Source of the DNA: DASCOT01 sp965197275
GTDB taxonomy: Bacteria > Acidobacteriota > UBA890 > WLXD01
Length of the DNA: 64,000 nt
Reading direction: 5' to 3'
Assembly: GCA_965197275.1 (NCBI GenBank)
Contig: CBDAMQ010000026.1
Location: 260,355 to 324,354 of the forward strand
Part shown: positions 8,940 through 17,537 of the stretch, piece after piece
How positions within the stretch are numbered: position 1 is the stretch's first letter
How the letters are laid out: the number at the start of each line of letters is the position of its first letter
Notes under the pieces: generated by a model
The model's input: only the letters and a program-made list of their open reading frames with translations
Databases searched by the model: none
What the model was told of the DNA's origin: nothing
Position numbers and translations under genes: made by a program

Positions 8940-9866
8940 ATGCAGGTTACGCATTCCGATGCCACGCCGTCCGTTGACGGCTTTCGGTGCGGCACCGTCA
9001 CGCTCGTCGGTCGGCCGAACGCTGGCAAATCGACGCTGCTGAACCGGCTGGTCGGCAGCAAGATCTCGATCGTATCGGACAAGCCGCAGACCACACGGCA
9101 TCGGATCAGCGGCGTCCTCACGGAGGACCGCGGTCAGGCGGTGTTCGTCGATACGCCCGGTGTCCACCGCCCCCACTACCGCATGAATCGGCGCATGATG
9201 CAGGTTACCCGCCAGGCGATGCTCGACGTTGATCTCGTGGCTGTGATGATCGACGTCACCGAGCGTCGCGGTGCCGGTGTCGACTACCTCATGGGTACGC
9301 TGCGCGACACCACGGTGCCGACCGTCCTGCTGCTCAACAAGGTGGACCGCATCGCCAAGCCGAAGTTGCTGCCGGCTATCGATTGGTTCCGACGACGACA
9401 CGCCTTTGCCGATATCATTCCGACCTCAGCACTCGCCGGTGACAACTGTGACGCGTTCGTGGACGCTGTCTTCCGTCACCTGCCGCCAGGTCCGTTGCTG
9501 TATCCGGACGAGACGCTTACCGATCGCTCGGTAAGATTCATGGCGGCAGAAATGGTGCGCGAGGAACTCCTACACCGGACGCGCGAGGAGCTTCCGTACA
9601 CCACTGCGGTCACCGTCGATCGCTGGGAGGAGGACGATGGTGATGAGGGTTCGGTGCAGATCGGCGCTACGATTTACGTCGAGCGCGCCGGTCAAAAACC
9701 GATCGTGATTGGCAAGGGCGGGTCGATGTTGCGCCGGGTAGGCACGGCGGCTCGCCGGCAGATCGAGGAGCTCATCGGCCGGCATGTGGTGCTCGAGCTG
9801 TGGGTCAAGGTGAGGCCGGAATGGCGCCAGCAGGCTCGGTTGCTCGACGAGATGGAGATCACCTGA
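8940..9866 (+). CDS. era: GTPase Era
   Basis: Ribosome-assembly GTPase that binds 16S rRNA (308 residues). Seen: G1 GRPNAGKS at 24-31, G2 region with KPQTTRHRI, G3 DTPG near 73, G4 NKVD near 135, and a C-terminal KH domain with GKGGSMLRRVG near 259. The ATG at 8940 follows a GAGG-type site about 10 bases upstream; the longer in-frame reading from 8826 lies within the end of corC. The stop overlaps the mgtE start (TGATG). Confidence 0.95.
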   Translation: MQVTHSDATPSVDGFRCGTVTLVGRPNAGKSTLLNRLVGSKISIVSDKPQTTRHRISGVLTEDRGQAVFVDTPGVHRPHYRMNRRMMQVTRQAMLDVDLVAVMIDVTERRGAGVDYLMGTLRDTTVPTVLLLNKVDRIAKPKLLPAIDWFRRRHAFADIIPTSALAGDNCDAFVDAVFRHLPPGPLLYPDETLTDRSVRFMAAEMVREELLHRTREELPYTTAVTVDRWEEDDGDEGSVQIGATIYVERAGQKPIVIGKGGSMLRRVGTAARRQIEELIGRHVVLELWVKVRPEWRQQARLLDEMEIT

Positions 9867-11236
9867 TGCATCGTCAACGCGTCAGCCTCATGGTGCAGCC
9901 GCTGCGTCGGTTGTTGCAGCGCGGCGCGCGCGCTCATGCGATCAATTTCGTCTCCAAGGTGCACGCCGCCGATGTGGCGAGGCTGCTGACTCGGCTCGAT
10001 GAGGATGAGGGCGTCGACGTCTTCGACCTCGTGCTCGCCGATGCGCCGCGCCGCGCGGGTGAGGTGCTGGCGGAGCTGGAGCCGTCGGACGTGGCACGAC
10101 TGTTGGAAGGGCGTGCGGACACCGAGATCGCCGAGATCTTCTCCGAAGTGGGCGCCGACGACGCTGCCGATCTGGTAACCGCGCTGCCCGAAGAGGTTGC
10201 CGAGCGCGTCCTCGAGCAGCTCGAACGGATCGGCCACGAAGAGGTCGAGGGCCTGCTCGGCTACGACGAAGACACCGCCGGGAGAATCATGAGCCCGGAG
10301 GTCTTCGCGCTGCATGAGGAGTTGACCATCGCCGAGGCGATCGAGGCGCTTCGGCAGTCGCGCTCCGAGGATCTGGAGATGGCCTTCTACCTGTACGTGG
10401 TCGACGACCGTGGCCACCTTGTGGGTGTGTGCTCGCTGCGCGATCTGCTGCTCCGCGGCGCCAGCGAGCGCCTGCAGGACGTAATGAAGACACGGCTCGT
10501 GGCGGTGAGTGTCGACACCGACCAGGAGGAGGTCGCGCATCTGGTGGCGCGCTACAACTACCTTGCGTTGCCGGTCGTAGACCACGAGAACAAGCTGTCA
10601 GGCATGGTGACCGTCGACGATGTTATCGACATCATGCGGGAAGAGGAGACCGAGGACATCCTGCTGATGGCGGGCGTCGGCGAGGACGAGGAAGAAGTGC
10701 TGACGGCTCCACTCTGGCGCAACGTGCTCCTGCGCCTGCCGTGGCTATTTGCCGCCTGGCTCGGCGGCGTGATGGCGGCGCAGGTGATCGAGCACTTTGA
10801 GGGCCTCCTTTCACAGATGATCGTGCTGGCGCTGTTCATTCCGATCATCGTCGGCATGGGAGGCAACGTCGGTACGCAGGCGGCGACCATTGTGGTGCGC
10901 GGCATGGCTACCGGTCGGCTGGTGACCGGACAACGGATGGTGACGGTGCTTCGCGAGCTGCGTGTGGCCTTCACGCTGGGGGTGATCTTTGGTGCGCTGC
11001 TGGGGGTGACCGTCTATTTCCGCAATCCCGAGGTTCCGGCCCTTGCCATCGCGGTCGGTCTCTCACTGGTCTCGTGCATGGTGCTCGCCGCCACAGTCGG
11101 CGCGGCGACGCCGATCCTGCTCAAGCGCTTCGGGGTCGACCCTGCCATCGCCACCGGTCCTTTCGTAACCACGGCAATCGACGTCCTGGGTATCGTCGCC
11201 TACTTCAGCATCGCCAGTCAGCTCGTTCTTCCCTGA
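9866..11236 (+). CDS. mgtE: Magnesium transporter MgtE
   Basis: Mg2+ channel of the inner membrane, 456 residues. The N-terminal superhelical MgtE_N domain (about 20-130) has repeated ALPEEVAERVLEQL-type helices. A CBS pair (about 135-260) with GRIMSPEVFALHEE and YNYLALPVVDHENKLSGMVTVDDV follows. The C-terminal five-helix membrane domain (about 285-455) carries PIIVGMGGNVGTQAATIVVRG, the family pore signature. In studied members the cytosolic part closes the channel when Mg2+ is high. It is coupled to era by a 1-base overlap and followed after one base by recO. Confidence 0.94.
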   Translation: MHRQRVSLMVQPLRRLLQRGARAHAINFVSKVHAADVARLLTRLDEDEGVDVFDLVLADAPRRAGEVLAELEPSDVARLLEGRADTEIAEIFSEVGADDAADLVTALPEEVAERVLEQLERIGHEEVEGLLGYDEDTAGRIMSPEVFALHEELTIAEAIEALRQSRSEDLEMAFYLYVVDDRGHLVGVCSLRDLLLRGASERLQDVMKTRLVAVSVDTDQEEVAHLVARYNYLALPVVDHENKLSGMVTVDDVIDIMREEETEDILLMAGVGEDEEEVLTAPLWRNVLLRLPWLFAAWLGGVMAAQVIEHFEGLLSQMIVLALFIPIIVGMGGNVGTQAATIVVRGMATGRLVTGQRMVTVLRELRVAFTLGVIFGALLGVTVYFRNPEVPALAIAVGLSLVSCMVLAATVGAATPILLKRFGVDPAIATGPFVTTAIDVLGIVAYFSIASQLVLP

Positions 11237-11237
11237 C

Positions 11238-11990
11238 GTGGCACTCAAGCAGGCGAGCGGTTACGCGCTCCGCAGTCGACCGCTGGGCGAGGCCGACCTG
11301 ATCGTGGAGTTCTACACCCGGGAGCAGGGTCGCGTACGCGCGGTGGCCAAGTCCGCTCGACGCATCAAGAGCCGTTTCGGCAGCGCGTTCGAGCCCTTTA
11401 CGCGGTCGCGCATCGTGTACTTCCAGCGTGACAAGGACGACCTCGGCCGGGTGTCGTCGTGCGAGCTCGAGCGCTCGTACTTCGAGTCCTTGGGGAGGCC
11501 GGAGGAGGCCGCGATGGCGGCCTATCTCGCCGAGCTGATTATCGGGTTCGCGCCGGAGCGCGACGCCTCGCCGGCCCTCTTCAGGTTGATCGGTGCGTGT
11601 CTCGACAGCCTGGAGATCGACCCCGCCCCGGACACTCTGAGCCGCTACTTCGAAGTCTGGATGCTACGGTTGTCGGGGTTGCTGCCCGGCTTCGAAGGCT
11701 GCAGCAATTGCGGTGGCGAGATTGGCAACGACGTCTGGGTGTCGGACGTGACGCTGGGGTTCCTCTGTGGCCGTACGTGCGGCCAGGTCATCGGTCGCCG
11801 TCGGCTGGCGCCGGCGGCGCGTCACCTCATGATCGAGATTCTTCGACAGGCGCCCGACAAGCTCGTGGCGCAGCGTCCTGACGCGGCGGCTATCCGCGGA
11901 TTGGGGTCCGTGTTGCGCGTGCTCATCGTGGGGCATCTCGACCGCACTCCGCGATCCCTACGCATCATGCAGCGGCTCAAGCGGGGCTAG
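11238..11990 (+). CDS. recO: DNA repair protein RecO
   Basis: Recombination mediator that loads RecA with RecR and anneals SSB-coated DNA (250 residues). The N-terminal OB fold (about 1-80) contains ALRSRPLGEADLIVEFYTREQG. The C-terminal helical part has a zinc-finger-like Cys pattern: CSNCGG near residue 155, then CGRTCGQ near 175. The start is GTG. Era-RecO proximity is a common arrangement. Confidence 0.92.
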   Translation: MALKQASGYALRSRPLGEADLIVEFYTREQGRVRAVAKSARRIKSRFGSAFEPFTRSRIVYFQRDKDDLGRVSSCELERSYFESLGRPEEAAMAAYLAELIIGFAPERDASPALFRLIGACLDSLEIDPAPDTLSRYFEVWMLRLSGLLPGFEGCSNCGGEIGNDVWVSDVTLGFLCGRTCGQVIGRRRLAPAARHLMIEILRQAPDKLVAQRPDAAAIRGLGSVLRVLIVGHLDRTPRSLRIMQRLKRG

Positions 11991-12055
11991 GTGCCTGACC
12001 CGGCGTCCGCAGGGGACGAGTAACTCCTCCGGGTGACGTCGAATAAGATCCACGC

Positions 12056-13804
12056 ATGCAAGCTATTCGCCTGCTCCAGGGAGCCGTGATCGATCGAATC
12101 GCAGCAGGCGAAGTCGTAGAGCGCCCGGCGTCGGTCGTCAAGGAGTTGATAGAGAACGCCCTGGATGCTGGTGCGGCGCGAATCGATGTCCGCATCCAGG
12201 CGGGCGGGCGCCAGTTGATCGAGGTCGACGACGACGGCCATGGGATGAGCCCCGACGACGCGGCGCTGGCGTTCCGTCAACACGCAACGAGCAAGATCCA
12301 GACGGTCGATGATCTCGACGACATCCGCACCCTCGGCTTTCGAGGCGAGGCGCTCGCCAGCATTGCCGCGGTTGCGCGCGTGCAGATGCACACGGGTACC
12401 GGGGCCGGCGCTGGCACGGAGATCCGCGTCGAAGACCCCGAGCCACCGGCCCTGCGGGTGTCCCCAGGCCCGCGTGGGACCCGGGTGCGCGTACACGAGC
12501 TGTTCTACAACACACCAGCGCGCCTGAAGCATCTGCGCACCGACTCGACCGAAGGCGGGCACGTAGCCGCGGTGGTCGAGGACTTCGCGTTGCTGCGACC
12601 CGACGTCGCTCTGACGCTCTCGGTCGATGGTCGCGAGCGTCTCTCGGCGCCGCCGGTAGGCTCGCTTGATGAGCGCATCCATCAAATGCTCGGGGCAGAG
12701 GTCGCCGAGTGCTGGATCTCGGTCGAGGGCGGTGGTGAGATACGCGTCAGCGGCGGCGTGACAGGCCCGGAGCATACGCGCTCCAATCGGCGCCACATCC
12801 ACCTTTTCGTCAACGGCCGGGTAGTCAGCGATGGCCGCCTGGCGCATGCGATCGTCTCGGGCTTCGATACGCTCCTCGACCGGCGACGGTTTCCGGTGGC
12901 GGCGGTCTTCGTTGCGCTCGATCCTGCCGAGGTCGACGTCAACGTGCATCCGCGAAAGGCGGAGGTGCGGTTCGTCGAGCCAGGACGCGTCTTCGCCGCG
13001 CTGCGGCGCGCGGTCGCGACCGCGCTCGCGAGCCAGCTGCCGCCGCCGCGGGCTTGGCCGCAGTCGCCGGCGCCAGATGGTGCGGTTCATGATGGCCCGG
13101 GCATCGCTGGAACCGGTCGCGGCCGGGACGCGCCGAGCCTGCCGCTGCGCGAATGGGCGCCTGTGGGTGGTCCGCCGTCCGACGGACCGCGGGCAAGCCG
13201 GTCTGCGGCAGCGTTCGAGAGCGCGAGCGGCGCTATTCAGCCCATTGCCCAGTACGCCAATACCTACATTCTCGCCGTTGATGACGAGGGCCTGCTGATC
13301 ATCGATCAACACGTGGCGCACGAACGCGTGCTGTACGAGCAGGTGCTCGAGCAACGGAGCCGTCGACGCGTACCGGTGCAGGGATTGCTGGTGCCCGAGA
13401 CGGTGGAATTGACTGCTATCGAGGCAGCGGCCGCCGAGCAGCATCAGGAGCTCCTGACCACCTTCGGTTTCGAGATCGAGTCGTTCGGCGGACGAACGTG
13501 GGCCTTGCGCACGGTTCCGGAGGTCCTGGGCGCGCGCCGGGGCACCCCGACGCTCCGCGCGCTGCTGACGTCACTGGCCGACGAGCGCGGCGGCGAGGCG
13601 GCTGATCGCATCCAGCGTGAGGTTGCTGCCTCGATCGCATGCCATGCTGCTGTGAAAGCGAATCAACCACTCACGCGCGAGGTCATGGCGAGCCTGCTCG
13701 TCCAGCTCGGCGAGTGCGACGCGCCGACCCGCTGCCCGCACGGTCGGCCGATAATGCTGCGGCTCGATCACCGGGCCATCGAGCGCCAGCTCGGGCGCCA
13801 TTGA
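12056..13804 (+). CDS. mutL: DNA mismatch repair protein MutL
   Basis: GHKL ATPase with an endonuclease-type C-terminus (582 residues). ATPase motifs in order: ENALDAGAARIDV, DDGHGM, TLGFRGEAL and GTRVRVHELFYNTPARLKHL. A proline-rich linker spans about 330-400. The C-terminal metal site motif at about 417-428 reads DQHVAHERVLYE, with Val in place of the usual Ala at the fourth position. ACHAAVKANQPLT and CPHGRP (about 560) are also present, so this should be a nicking MutL, as in bacteria lacking MutH. No mutS is in the window. The gene converges on pyrE with a 6-base gap. Confidence 0.95.
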   Translation: MQAIRLLQGAVIDRIAAGEVVERPASVVKELIENALDAGAARIDVRIQAGGRQLIEVDDDGHGMSPDDAALAFRQHATSKIQTVDDLDDIRTLGFRGEALASIAAVARVQMHTGTGAGAGTEIRVEDPEPPALRVSPGPRGTRVRVHELFYNTPARLKHLRTDSTEGGHVAAVVEDFALLRPDVALTLSVDGRERLSAPPVGSLDERIHQMLGAEVAECWISVEGGGEIRVSGGVTGPEHTRSNRRHIHLFVNGRVVSDGRLAHAIVSGFDTLLDRRRFPVAAVFVALDPAEVDVNVHPRKAEVRFVEPGRVFAALRRAVATALASQLPPPRAWPQSPAPDGAVHDGPGIAGTGRGRDAPSLPLREWAPVGGPPSDGPRASRSAAAFESASGAIQPIAQYANTYILAVDDEGLLIIDQHVAHERVLYEQVLEQRSRRRVPVQGLLVPETVELTAIEAAAAEQHQELLTTFGFEIESFGGRTWALRTVPEVLGARRGTPTLRALLTSLADERGGEAADRIQREVAASIACHAAVKANQPLTREVMASLLVQLGECDAPTRCPHGRPIMLRLDHRAIERQLGRH

Positions 13805-13810
13805 GTCGCG

Positions 13811-14416
13811 CTAGGGCCCCTCGGGGGCGCGACTTCCCGGCTTGACCGCGGTGCTCCCCTCGGCGCACAGGGGACACTGATCCTGCTCCCAGGCAGGCGC
13901 GTCGAGCGGCAACAGCGCCAGCAACGGTAGATCGTCGATCTCGGCGGCGCCGAGGCGATTGGCTATGCACGCGACGGCCACGGGCCGGCCACCGTGCTGG
14001 CGGATTACTTCGAGGGTTTCTCGACTGCTGAGCCCGGTGGTGATGACGTCCTCGACCATCAGGACACGTTCGCCAGGGTTGAGCTCGAAGCCGCGGCGCA
14101 GCTGCATCGATCCGGCGACACGCTCCGCGAAACATGCTCGCACGCCCAACGCGCGGCCGACTTCGTGGCCGATAATTAGCCCGCCGAGGGCGGGCGACAC
14201 TACCACCTCCGGGATCTCCTCGAGCTGATCGCGGCAGACGCTGGCGATCTCGCCACCCAGGCGCTCGGCAACCGCCGGATGCTGTAGGGCGCGGGCGCAC
14301 TGCAGGTAGCGGTTCGAGTGCCGGCCGGAGGAGAGCATGAAATGCCCTTCGAGCAGGGCCGTGCTCTCGAGGAGAAGGGCGCGGATATCCGGTACGGGGC
14401 TCACGCCCGACGCCAT
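13811..14416 (-). CDS. pyrE: Orotate phosphoribosyltransferase
   Basis: Converts orotate and PRPP to OMP, the fifth step of pyrimidine synthesis (201 residues). Seen: FMLSSGRHSNRYLQCARAL near the N-terminus and the PRPP loop VLMVEDVITTGLSSRETLE. The C-terminal tail contains a CPLC pair, which is found in some longer OPRTs. The ATG at 14416 overlaps the pyrC 3' end by 16 bases; a longer in-frame start at 14458 would lie deeper inside pyrC. Last gene of the leftward operon pyrR-pyrB-pyrC-pyrE. Confidence 0.93.
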   Translation of the reverse strand: MASGVSPVPDIRALLLESTALLEGHFMLSSGRHSNRYLQCARALQHPAVAERLGGEIASVCRDQLEEIPEVVVSPALGGLIIGHEVGRALGVRACFAERVAGSMQLRRGFELNPGERVLMVEDVITTGLSSRETLEVIRQHGGRPVAVACIANRLGAAEIDDLPLLALLPLDAPAWEQDQCPLCAEGSTAVKPGSRAPEGP

Positions 14417-15681
14417 ACGACCTCTCCGTCGACCAGCGTCAACACTGGCCAGCCGCAAAGCGTCTGCCCATCGAAGGGCGTGTTGAACGACTTGCTGTGA
14501 AACGTCGATGCCTCGACGTTGGCTTCCAGGTCAGGATCGATGACGCTCACATGGGCGGGCGTTCCGGCGCTGAGGCTGCCGCCGCCAATCCCCAGAATCC
14601 TGGCAGGGTTGACCGACATCAGCTCCACCAGTCGGCCGACGTCGATGACGCCGGCGCCTAGCAGATAGGTGCAGGCGAGTGGGATTGCGGTTTCGAGGCC
14701 GACGATTCCGAACGGCGCGTGATCGTACTCCAGCAGCTTCTCATCCCGATGATGCGGAGCGTGATCGGTCGCGATAGCGTCGACCGTGCCATCGCCAATC
14801 GCCTCGAGCAGTGCCTGCCGGTCGGATTCGGCACGCAGCGGCGGGTTCATCTTGGTGTTGGTGTCGAAGTCGCGCACGGCCTCGTCCGTAAGCGAGAAAT
14901 GATGCGTCATTACCTCACACGTGACGTTGACCCCACGCTGTTTGGCGTCACGGACGAGTCGCATCGATCCCGCAGTGGACAGATGAGCCAGATGCAACCG
15001 CCCGCCCGTCGTTTCGGCGAGCAGGAGGTCACGAGCGACGATGATCTCCTCTGCGGCTGCCGGCCAGCCGCGCAGCCCCAAGGCGGTGGAGACGGACCCC
15101 TCGTGCATGACCGCCCCGACTGTCATCGAGCGTTCCTCACAGTGCTCGATCACCGGGATATCGAACATGCAGCTGTACTCGAGCGCCTTGCGCATGAGCT
15201 GCGCCGTGGCCACCGGGTATCCGTCGTCGGAGATCGCTACGCAGCCGGCGTCGACTAGCTCGCCGATCTCGGCCAGCCCTTCGCCGTCTTGCCCGATGCT
15301 GACGGCGCCAATCGGGTAGACCCGGACACGCCCTTCGACGCTCGCCCGCTCGATGATGAACTCCGTCACCGCGCGGTGATCGTTGACCGGACGAGTGTTG
15401 GGCATGCAGGCGACGGCGGTAAAGCCGCCTGCGGCTGCGGCGGCGGTGCCCGAGGCAATTGTCTCCTTGTACTCGAATCCCGGCTCTCGGAGGTGAACGT
15501 GCATATCGACGAACCCCGGGGCGACGATCGTTCCGTCGCACTCGATCGTCTCGGCGTCGCCGGCATCGGTTGCCGCTGCTGTGTCGGCGATCACCCCGTC
15601 TACGACGAGCAGGTCGCCGACCTTGTCCACGTCGTTCACAGGGTCGACGAGTCGCCCTCCGCTAAGCAGCAGCTTCGACAT
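14401..15681 (-). CDS. pyrC: Dihydroorotase
   Basis: Zinc amidohydrolase that closes carbamoyl aspartate to dihydroorotate; 426 residues, class I type. Metal-site motifs are intact: HVHLREPG, then the histidines of IEHCEE and LAHLSTAG, and DHAPHH near the catalytic aspartate. The N-terminal beta strand MSKLLLSGGRLVDP is typical. It overlaps pyrB by 20 bases upstream and pyrE by 16 downstream. Confidence 0.95.
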   Translation of the reverse strand: MSKLLLSGGRLVDPVNDVDKVGDLLVVDGVIADTAAATDAGDAETIECDGTIVAPGFVDMHVHLREPGFEYKETIASGTAAAAAGGFTAVACMPNTRPVNDHRAVTEFIIERASVEGRVRVYPIGAVSIGQDGEGLAEIGELVDAGCVAISDDGYPVATAQLMRKALEYSCMFDIPVIEHCEERSMTVGAVMHEGSVSTALGLRGWPAAAEEIIVARDLLLAETTGGRLHLAHLSTAGSMRLVRDAKQRGVNVTCEVMTHHFSLTDEAVRDFDTNTKMNPPLRAESDRQALLEAIGDGTVDAIATDHAPHHRDEKLLEYDHAPFGIVGLETAIPLACTYLLGAGVIDVGRLVELMSVNPARILGIGGGSLSAGTPAHVSVIDPDLEANVEASTFHSKSFNTPFDGQTLCGWPVLTLVDGEVVWRRA

Positions 15682-16684
15682 TCTGCGGATTCCCTCCCGC
15701 CAGCAAATAGAGGATCGCCATTCGAACCGCCAGCCCGTTGGTCACCTGCTCGAGGATCACGGAACGGGGCCCGTCGGCGATCTCCGACGCGATCTCGACG
15801 CCCCGGTTCATCGGTCCGGGATGCATCACGATGGCGTCGTGCCGGGCAAGCGCCAAGCGGCTCTCCGTGAGACCGAATAGCTTGAAGTACTCGGCCGAGC
15901 TGGGCACGTTGAGGTTGCCGCCGCGCTCCACCTGGATACGGAGCATCATGACCACGTCGGCACCCTCGAGCGCCGGCTCGATTCGATGGTGGGCGGTCAC
16001 GCCCAGCGATTCCACTTGCGCCGGCATGAGGGTCGGCGGTGCCGCCACAGTGACCTCGGCGCCAAGCCTACGCAGGCAGAGGATGTTGGAGCGCGCCACC
16101 CGGCTATGAGCGATATCTCCCACGATGACCACACGTTGGCCGGCGACTGTGCCCTTGTGCCGTCTGATCGTCAGGGCATCGAGCAATGCCTGGGTCGGGT
16201 GCTCGTGAGCCCCATCGCCGGCGTTGACCACCGCTGCCGAACAGTGCTTGGCGAGGAAATCCGCCGCCCCGGCCGAGGCGTGGCGCATGACCAGTATGTC
16301 GGGGAACATCGCTTCGATATTGCGCGCCGTGTCCAACAGGGTCTCGCCCTTGACTACGCTGCTGGTGGATGCCGAGACGCTCTGAACGTCAGCCGAGAGC
16401 CGCTTGCCGGCGATCTCGAAGCTGGTGCGCGTACGTGTGGAGGGCTCGAAGAACAGGTTGACGACCGTTTTACCGCGCAGCGCCGGCACCTTCTTGATCG
16501 GCCGTTCGGAGATCGCTCGGAAGTGCTGAGCTGTATCCAGCACGAGTCGGATCTGGTCGGTATCGAGCGGTGCGATCCCGACCAGACTGTCGGGAAACAC
16601 GACGTCCTCGATCCGATTCTCGGAGCCCGTCGCTGCCGTGTCGGGTACTTCGGCGGTTGTCGGATTCATCGTCGTCACCCCCAT
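15662..16684 (-). CDS. pyrB: Aspartate carbamoyltransferase catalytic subunit
   Basis: Condenses carbamoyl phosphate with aspartate (340 residues from the ATG at 16684; 335 from the ATG at 16669, which has a GGGGGTGA site before it). Seen: carbamoyl-phosphate loop PSTRTRTSFE at about 81-90, HEHPTQALLDAL in the middle, and HPGPMNRGVEI plus a QVTNGLAVRMAIL tail. There is no pyrI gene nearby; the class that depends on an associated dihydroorotase cannot be ruled out, since pyrC overlaps directly. About 30 N-terminal residues precede the conserved core and look unstructured. Confidence 0.94.
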   Translation of the reverse strand: MGVTTMNPTTAEVPDTAATGSENRIEDVVFPDSLVGIAPLDTDQIRLVLDTAQHFRAISERPIKKVPALRGKTVVNLFFEPSTRTRTSFEIAGKRLSADVQSVSASTSSVVKGETLLDTARNIEAMFPDILVMRHASAGAADFLAKHCSAAVVNAGDGAHEHPTQALLDALTIRRHKGTVAGQRVVIVGDIAHSRVARSNILCLRRLGAEVTVAAPPTLMPAQVESLGVTAHHRIEPALEGADVVMMLRIQVERGGNLNVPSSAEYFKLFGLTESRLALARHDAIVMHPGPMNRGVEIASEIADGPRSVILEQVTNGLAVRMAILYLLAGGNPQNVEAAA

Positions 16685-16686
16685 TT

Positions 16687-17235
16687 TCAGCGCACCGTGT
16701 CCTCGGCCTCTAGAATCGTTACGCGGTCCTCTCCGTCGACCTCGGCGCAGGCGACCTTGATCACCTCGCGCAGCGAGGTGGGCACGTTCTTGCCGACGTA
16801 GTCGGCACGGATCGGAAGCTCTCGGTGCCCCCGGTCTACCAGGACCGCCAGCTGGATCGATCGCGGTCGACCAAAGTCCATCATCACGTCCATGGCGGCG
16901 CGGACGGTGCGGCCGGTGAACAGCACGTCGTCGACCAGCACCACGTCGAGACCATCCATCTCGAAGTCGAGCTCGGTTGCCTGCACCACCGGGTTGGCGG
17001 CAATCTGCGACAGATCGTCTCGGTAGAGCGTTACGTCGACGGTGCCTTTGGCAACTTCGGCTCCCTCGAACTCGGCGATCTTCCGCGCCAGCGTGTCGGC
17101 GAGTGGGACACCGCGGGTGCGAATGCCTACCAGAGCAAGCCGCGCGGGCTCGTTGCGCTCTACGATCTCGTGGGCGATACGCGACAGGGCGCGGTCGATC
17201 TGCCGGTCGTCCATGATGTGTGCCTTTAACCGCAT
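16687..17235 (-). CDS. pyrR: Bifunctional pyr operon attenuator / uracil phosphoribosyltransferase PyrR
   Basis: PyrR binds UMP and then a stem-loop in the pyr mRNA leader, promoting transcription termination; it may also have weak uracil phosphoribosyltransferase activity. At 182 residues it is full length. The PRPP loop VVLVDDVLFTGRTVRAAMD is at about 98-116, and the RNA-binding face segment YRDDL is at 71-75. The ATG at 17235 has GGGAG six bases upstream. It is the first gene of the leftward operon, and a matching PyrR-type attenuator lies directly upstream (17340-17428), which strongly supports a regulatory role. Confidence 0.94.
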   Translation of the reverse strand: MRLKAHIMDDRQIDRALSRIAHEIVERNEPARLALVGIRTRGVPLADTLARKIAEFEGAEVAKGTVDVTLYRDDLSQIAANPVVQATELDFEMDGLDVVLVDDVLFTGRTVRAAMDVMMDFGRPRSIQLAVLVDRGHRELPIRADYVGKNVPTSLREVIKVACAEVDGEDRVTILEAEDTVR

Positions 17236-17339
17236 CGGTCGCTCCCGCCCACGCGGCGTCGCCTCGGATGCGCCGGTGTGGTTGTTCGCCGCCGCCGATC
17301 GGTGCGTGCGTGCGCGCTCCGAGTCGGCTGTCGGGCGGC

Positions 17340-17376
17340 AAAAAAAATGCCCGCCCGAACGTGCGTTCGGCGCGGG
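17340..17376 (-). terminator. Intrinsic terminator in the pyrR leader (attenuator)
   Basis: Read on the minus strand: CCCGC, a bulged G, CCGAAC, loop GCAC, GTTCGG, GCGGG, CA, then eight T residues (17347 down to 17340). The 11-bp GC stem followed by a U tract is a textbook intrinsic terminator. It sits about 105 bases before the pyrR start and about 70 bases after the predicted promoter start point, so it can only act as an attenuator or leader terminator. Confidence 0.88.
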
Positions 17377-17405
17377 ATCCAGCTACACGACGTTGACATG
17401 TGCGC

Positions 17406-17428
17406 GCCCTTCCTGGCCTCACAGGGCC
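17406..17428 (-). promoter_or_regulatory. PyrR-binding (anti-antiterminator) stem-loop
   Basis: On the minus strand GCCC and GGGC close a hairpin whose loop side carries CCTGTGAGGC. This fits the PyrR recognition pattern CCNGNGAGGY known from Firmicutes pyr leaders. The 3' arm overlaps GGCGCG, which is complementary to CGCGCC in the 5' arm of the terminator. Pairing of those two would be the antiterminator, so the PyrR hairpin and the antiterminator exclude each other. The pattern match is seen; the mechanism is inferred from the known system. Confidence 0.75.
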
Positions 17429-17452
17429 AATCCTTAAAAGGTCGATGCGGCC

Positions 17453-17481
17453 AGCCTACTCAGCGGCCGCGCGGCCGTCAA
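17453..17481 (-). promoter_or_regulatory. Sigma-70-type promoter of pyrR-pyrB-pyrC-pyrE
   Basis: Minus-strand -35 TTGACG (17481-17476), a 17-base spacer, and -10 TAGGCT (17458-17453). The predicted start is near 17446, just before the PyrR hairpin, which is the expected geometry for an attenuated pyr operon. The spacer contains the palindrome GGCCGCGCGGCC. Confidence 0.6.
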
Positions 17482-17500
17482 CTCGTCGGACGCTCGCGGT

Positions 17501-17530
17501 TTGCCGGCTTGGCAGAAGCCATGCTAGCCT
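17501..17530 (+). promoter_or_regulatory. Possible promoter of pyrK, giving a leaderless mRNA
   Basis: TTGCCG (17501-17506), an 18-base spacer and TAGCCT (17525-17530) lie just before pyrK. The -10 ends only seven bases before the pyrK ATG, so transcription would begin at or near the start codon. Both boxes are weak, so this is tentative. The rest of the 302-base gap 17236-17537 holds the pyrR leader elements listed separately; I see no gene in it. Confidence 0.3.
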
Positions 17531-17537
17531 GCGGCCG

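Noticed and set aside
11987..13444. 485-codon open frame on the minus strand opposite mutL
   Set aside because: MutL motifs run through the plus strand here; the antisense product is Arg/Ala-rich without domains.
17299..17318. Short GTGC/GCGT tandem in the pyrR leader as a microsatellite
   Set aside because: Only three to four units; too short to separate from GC-rich background.
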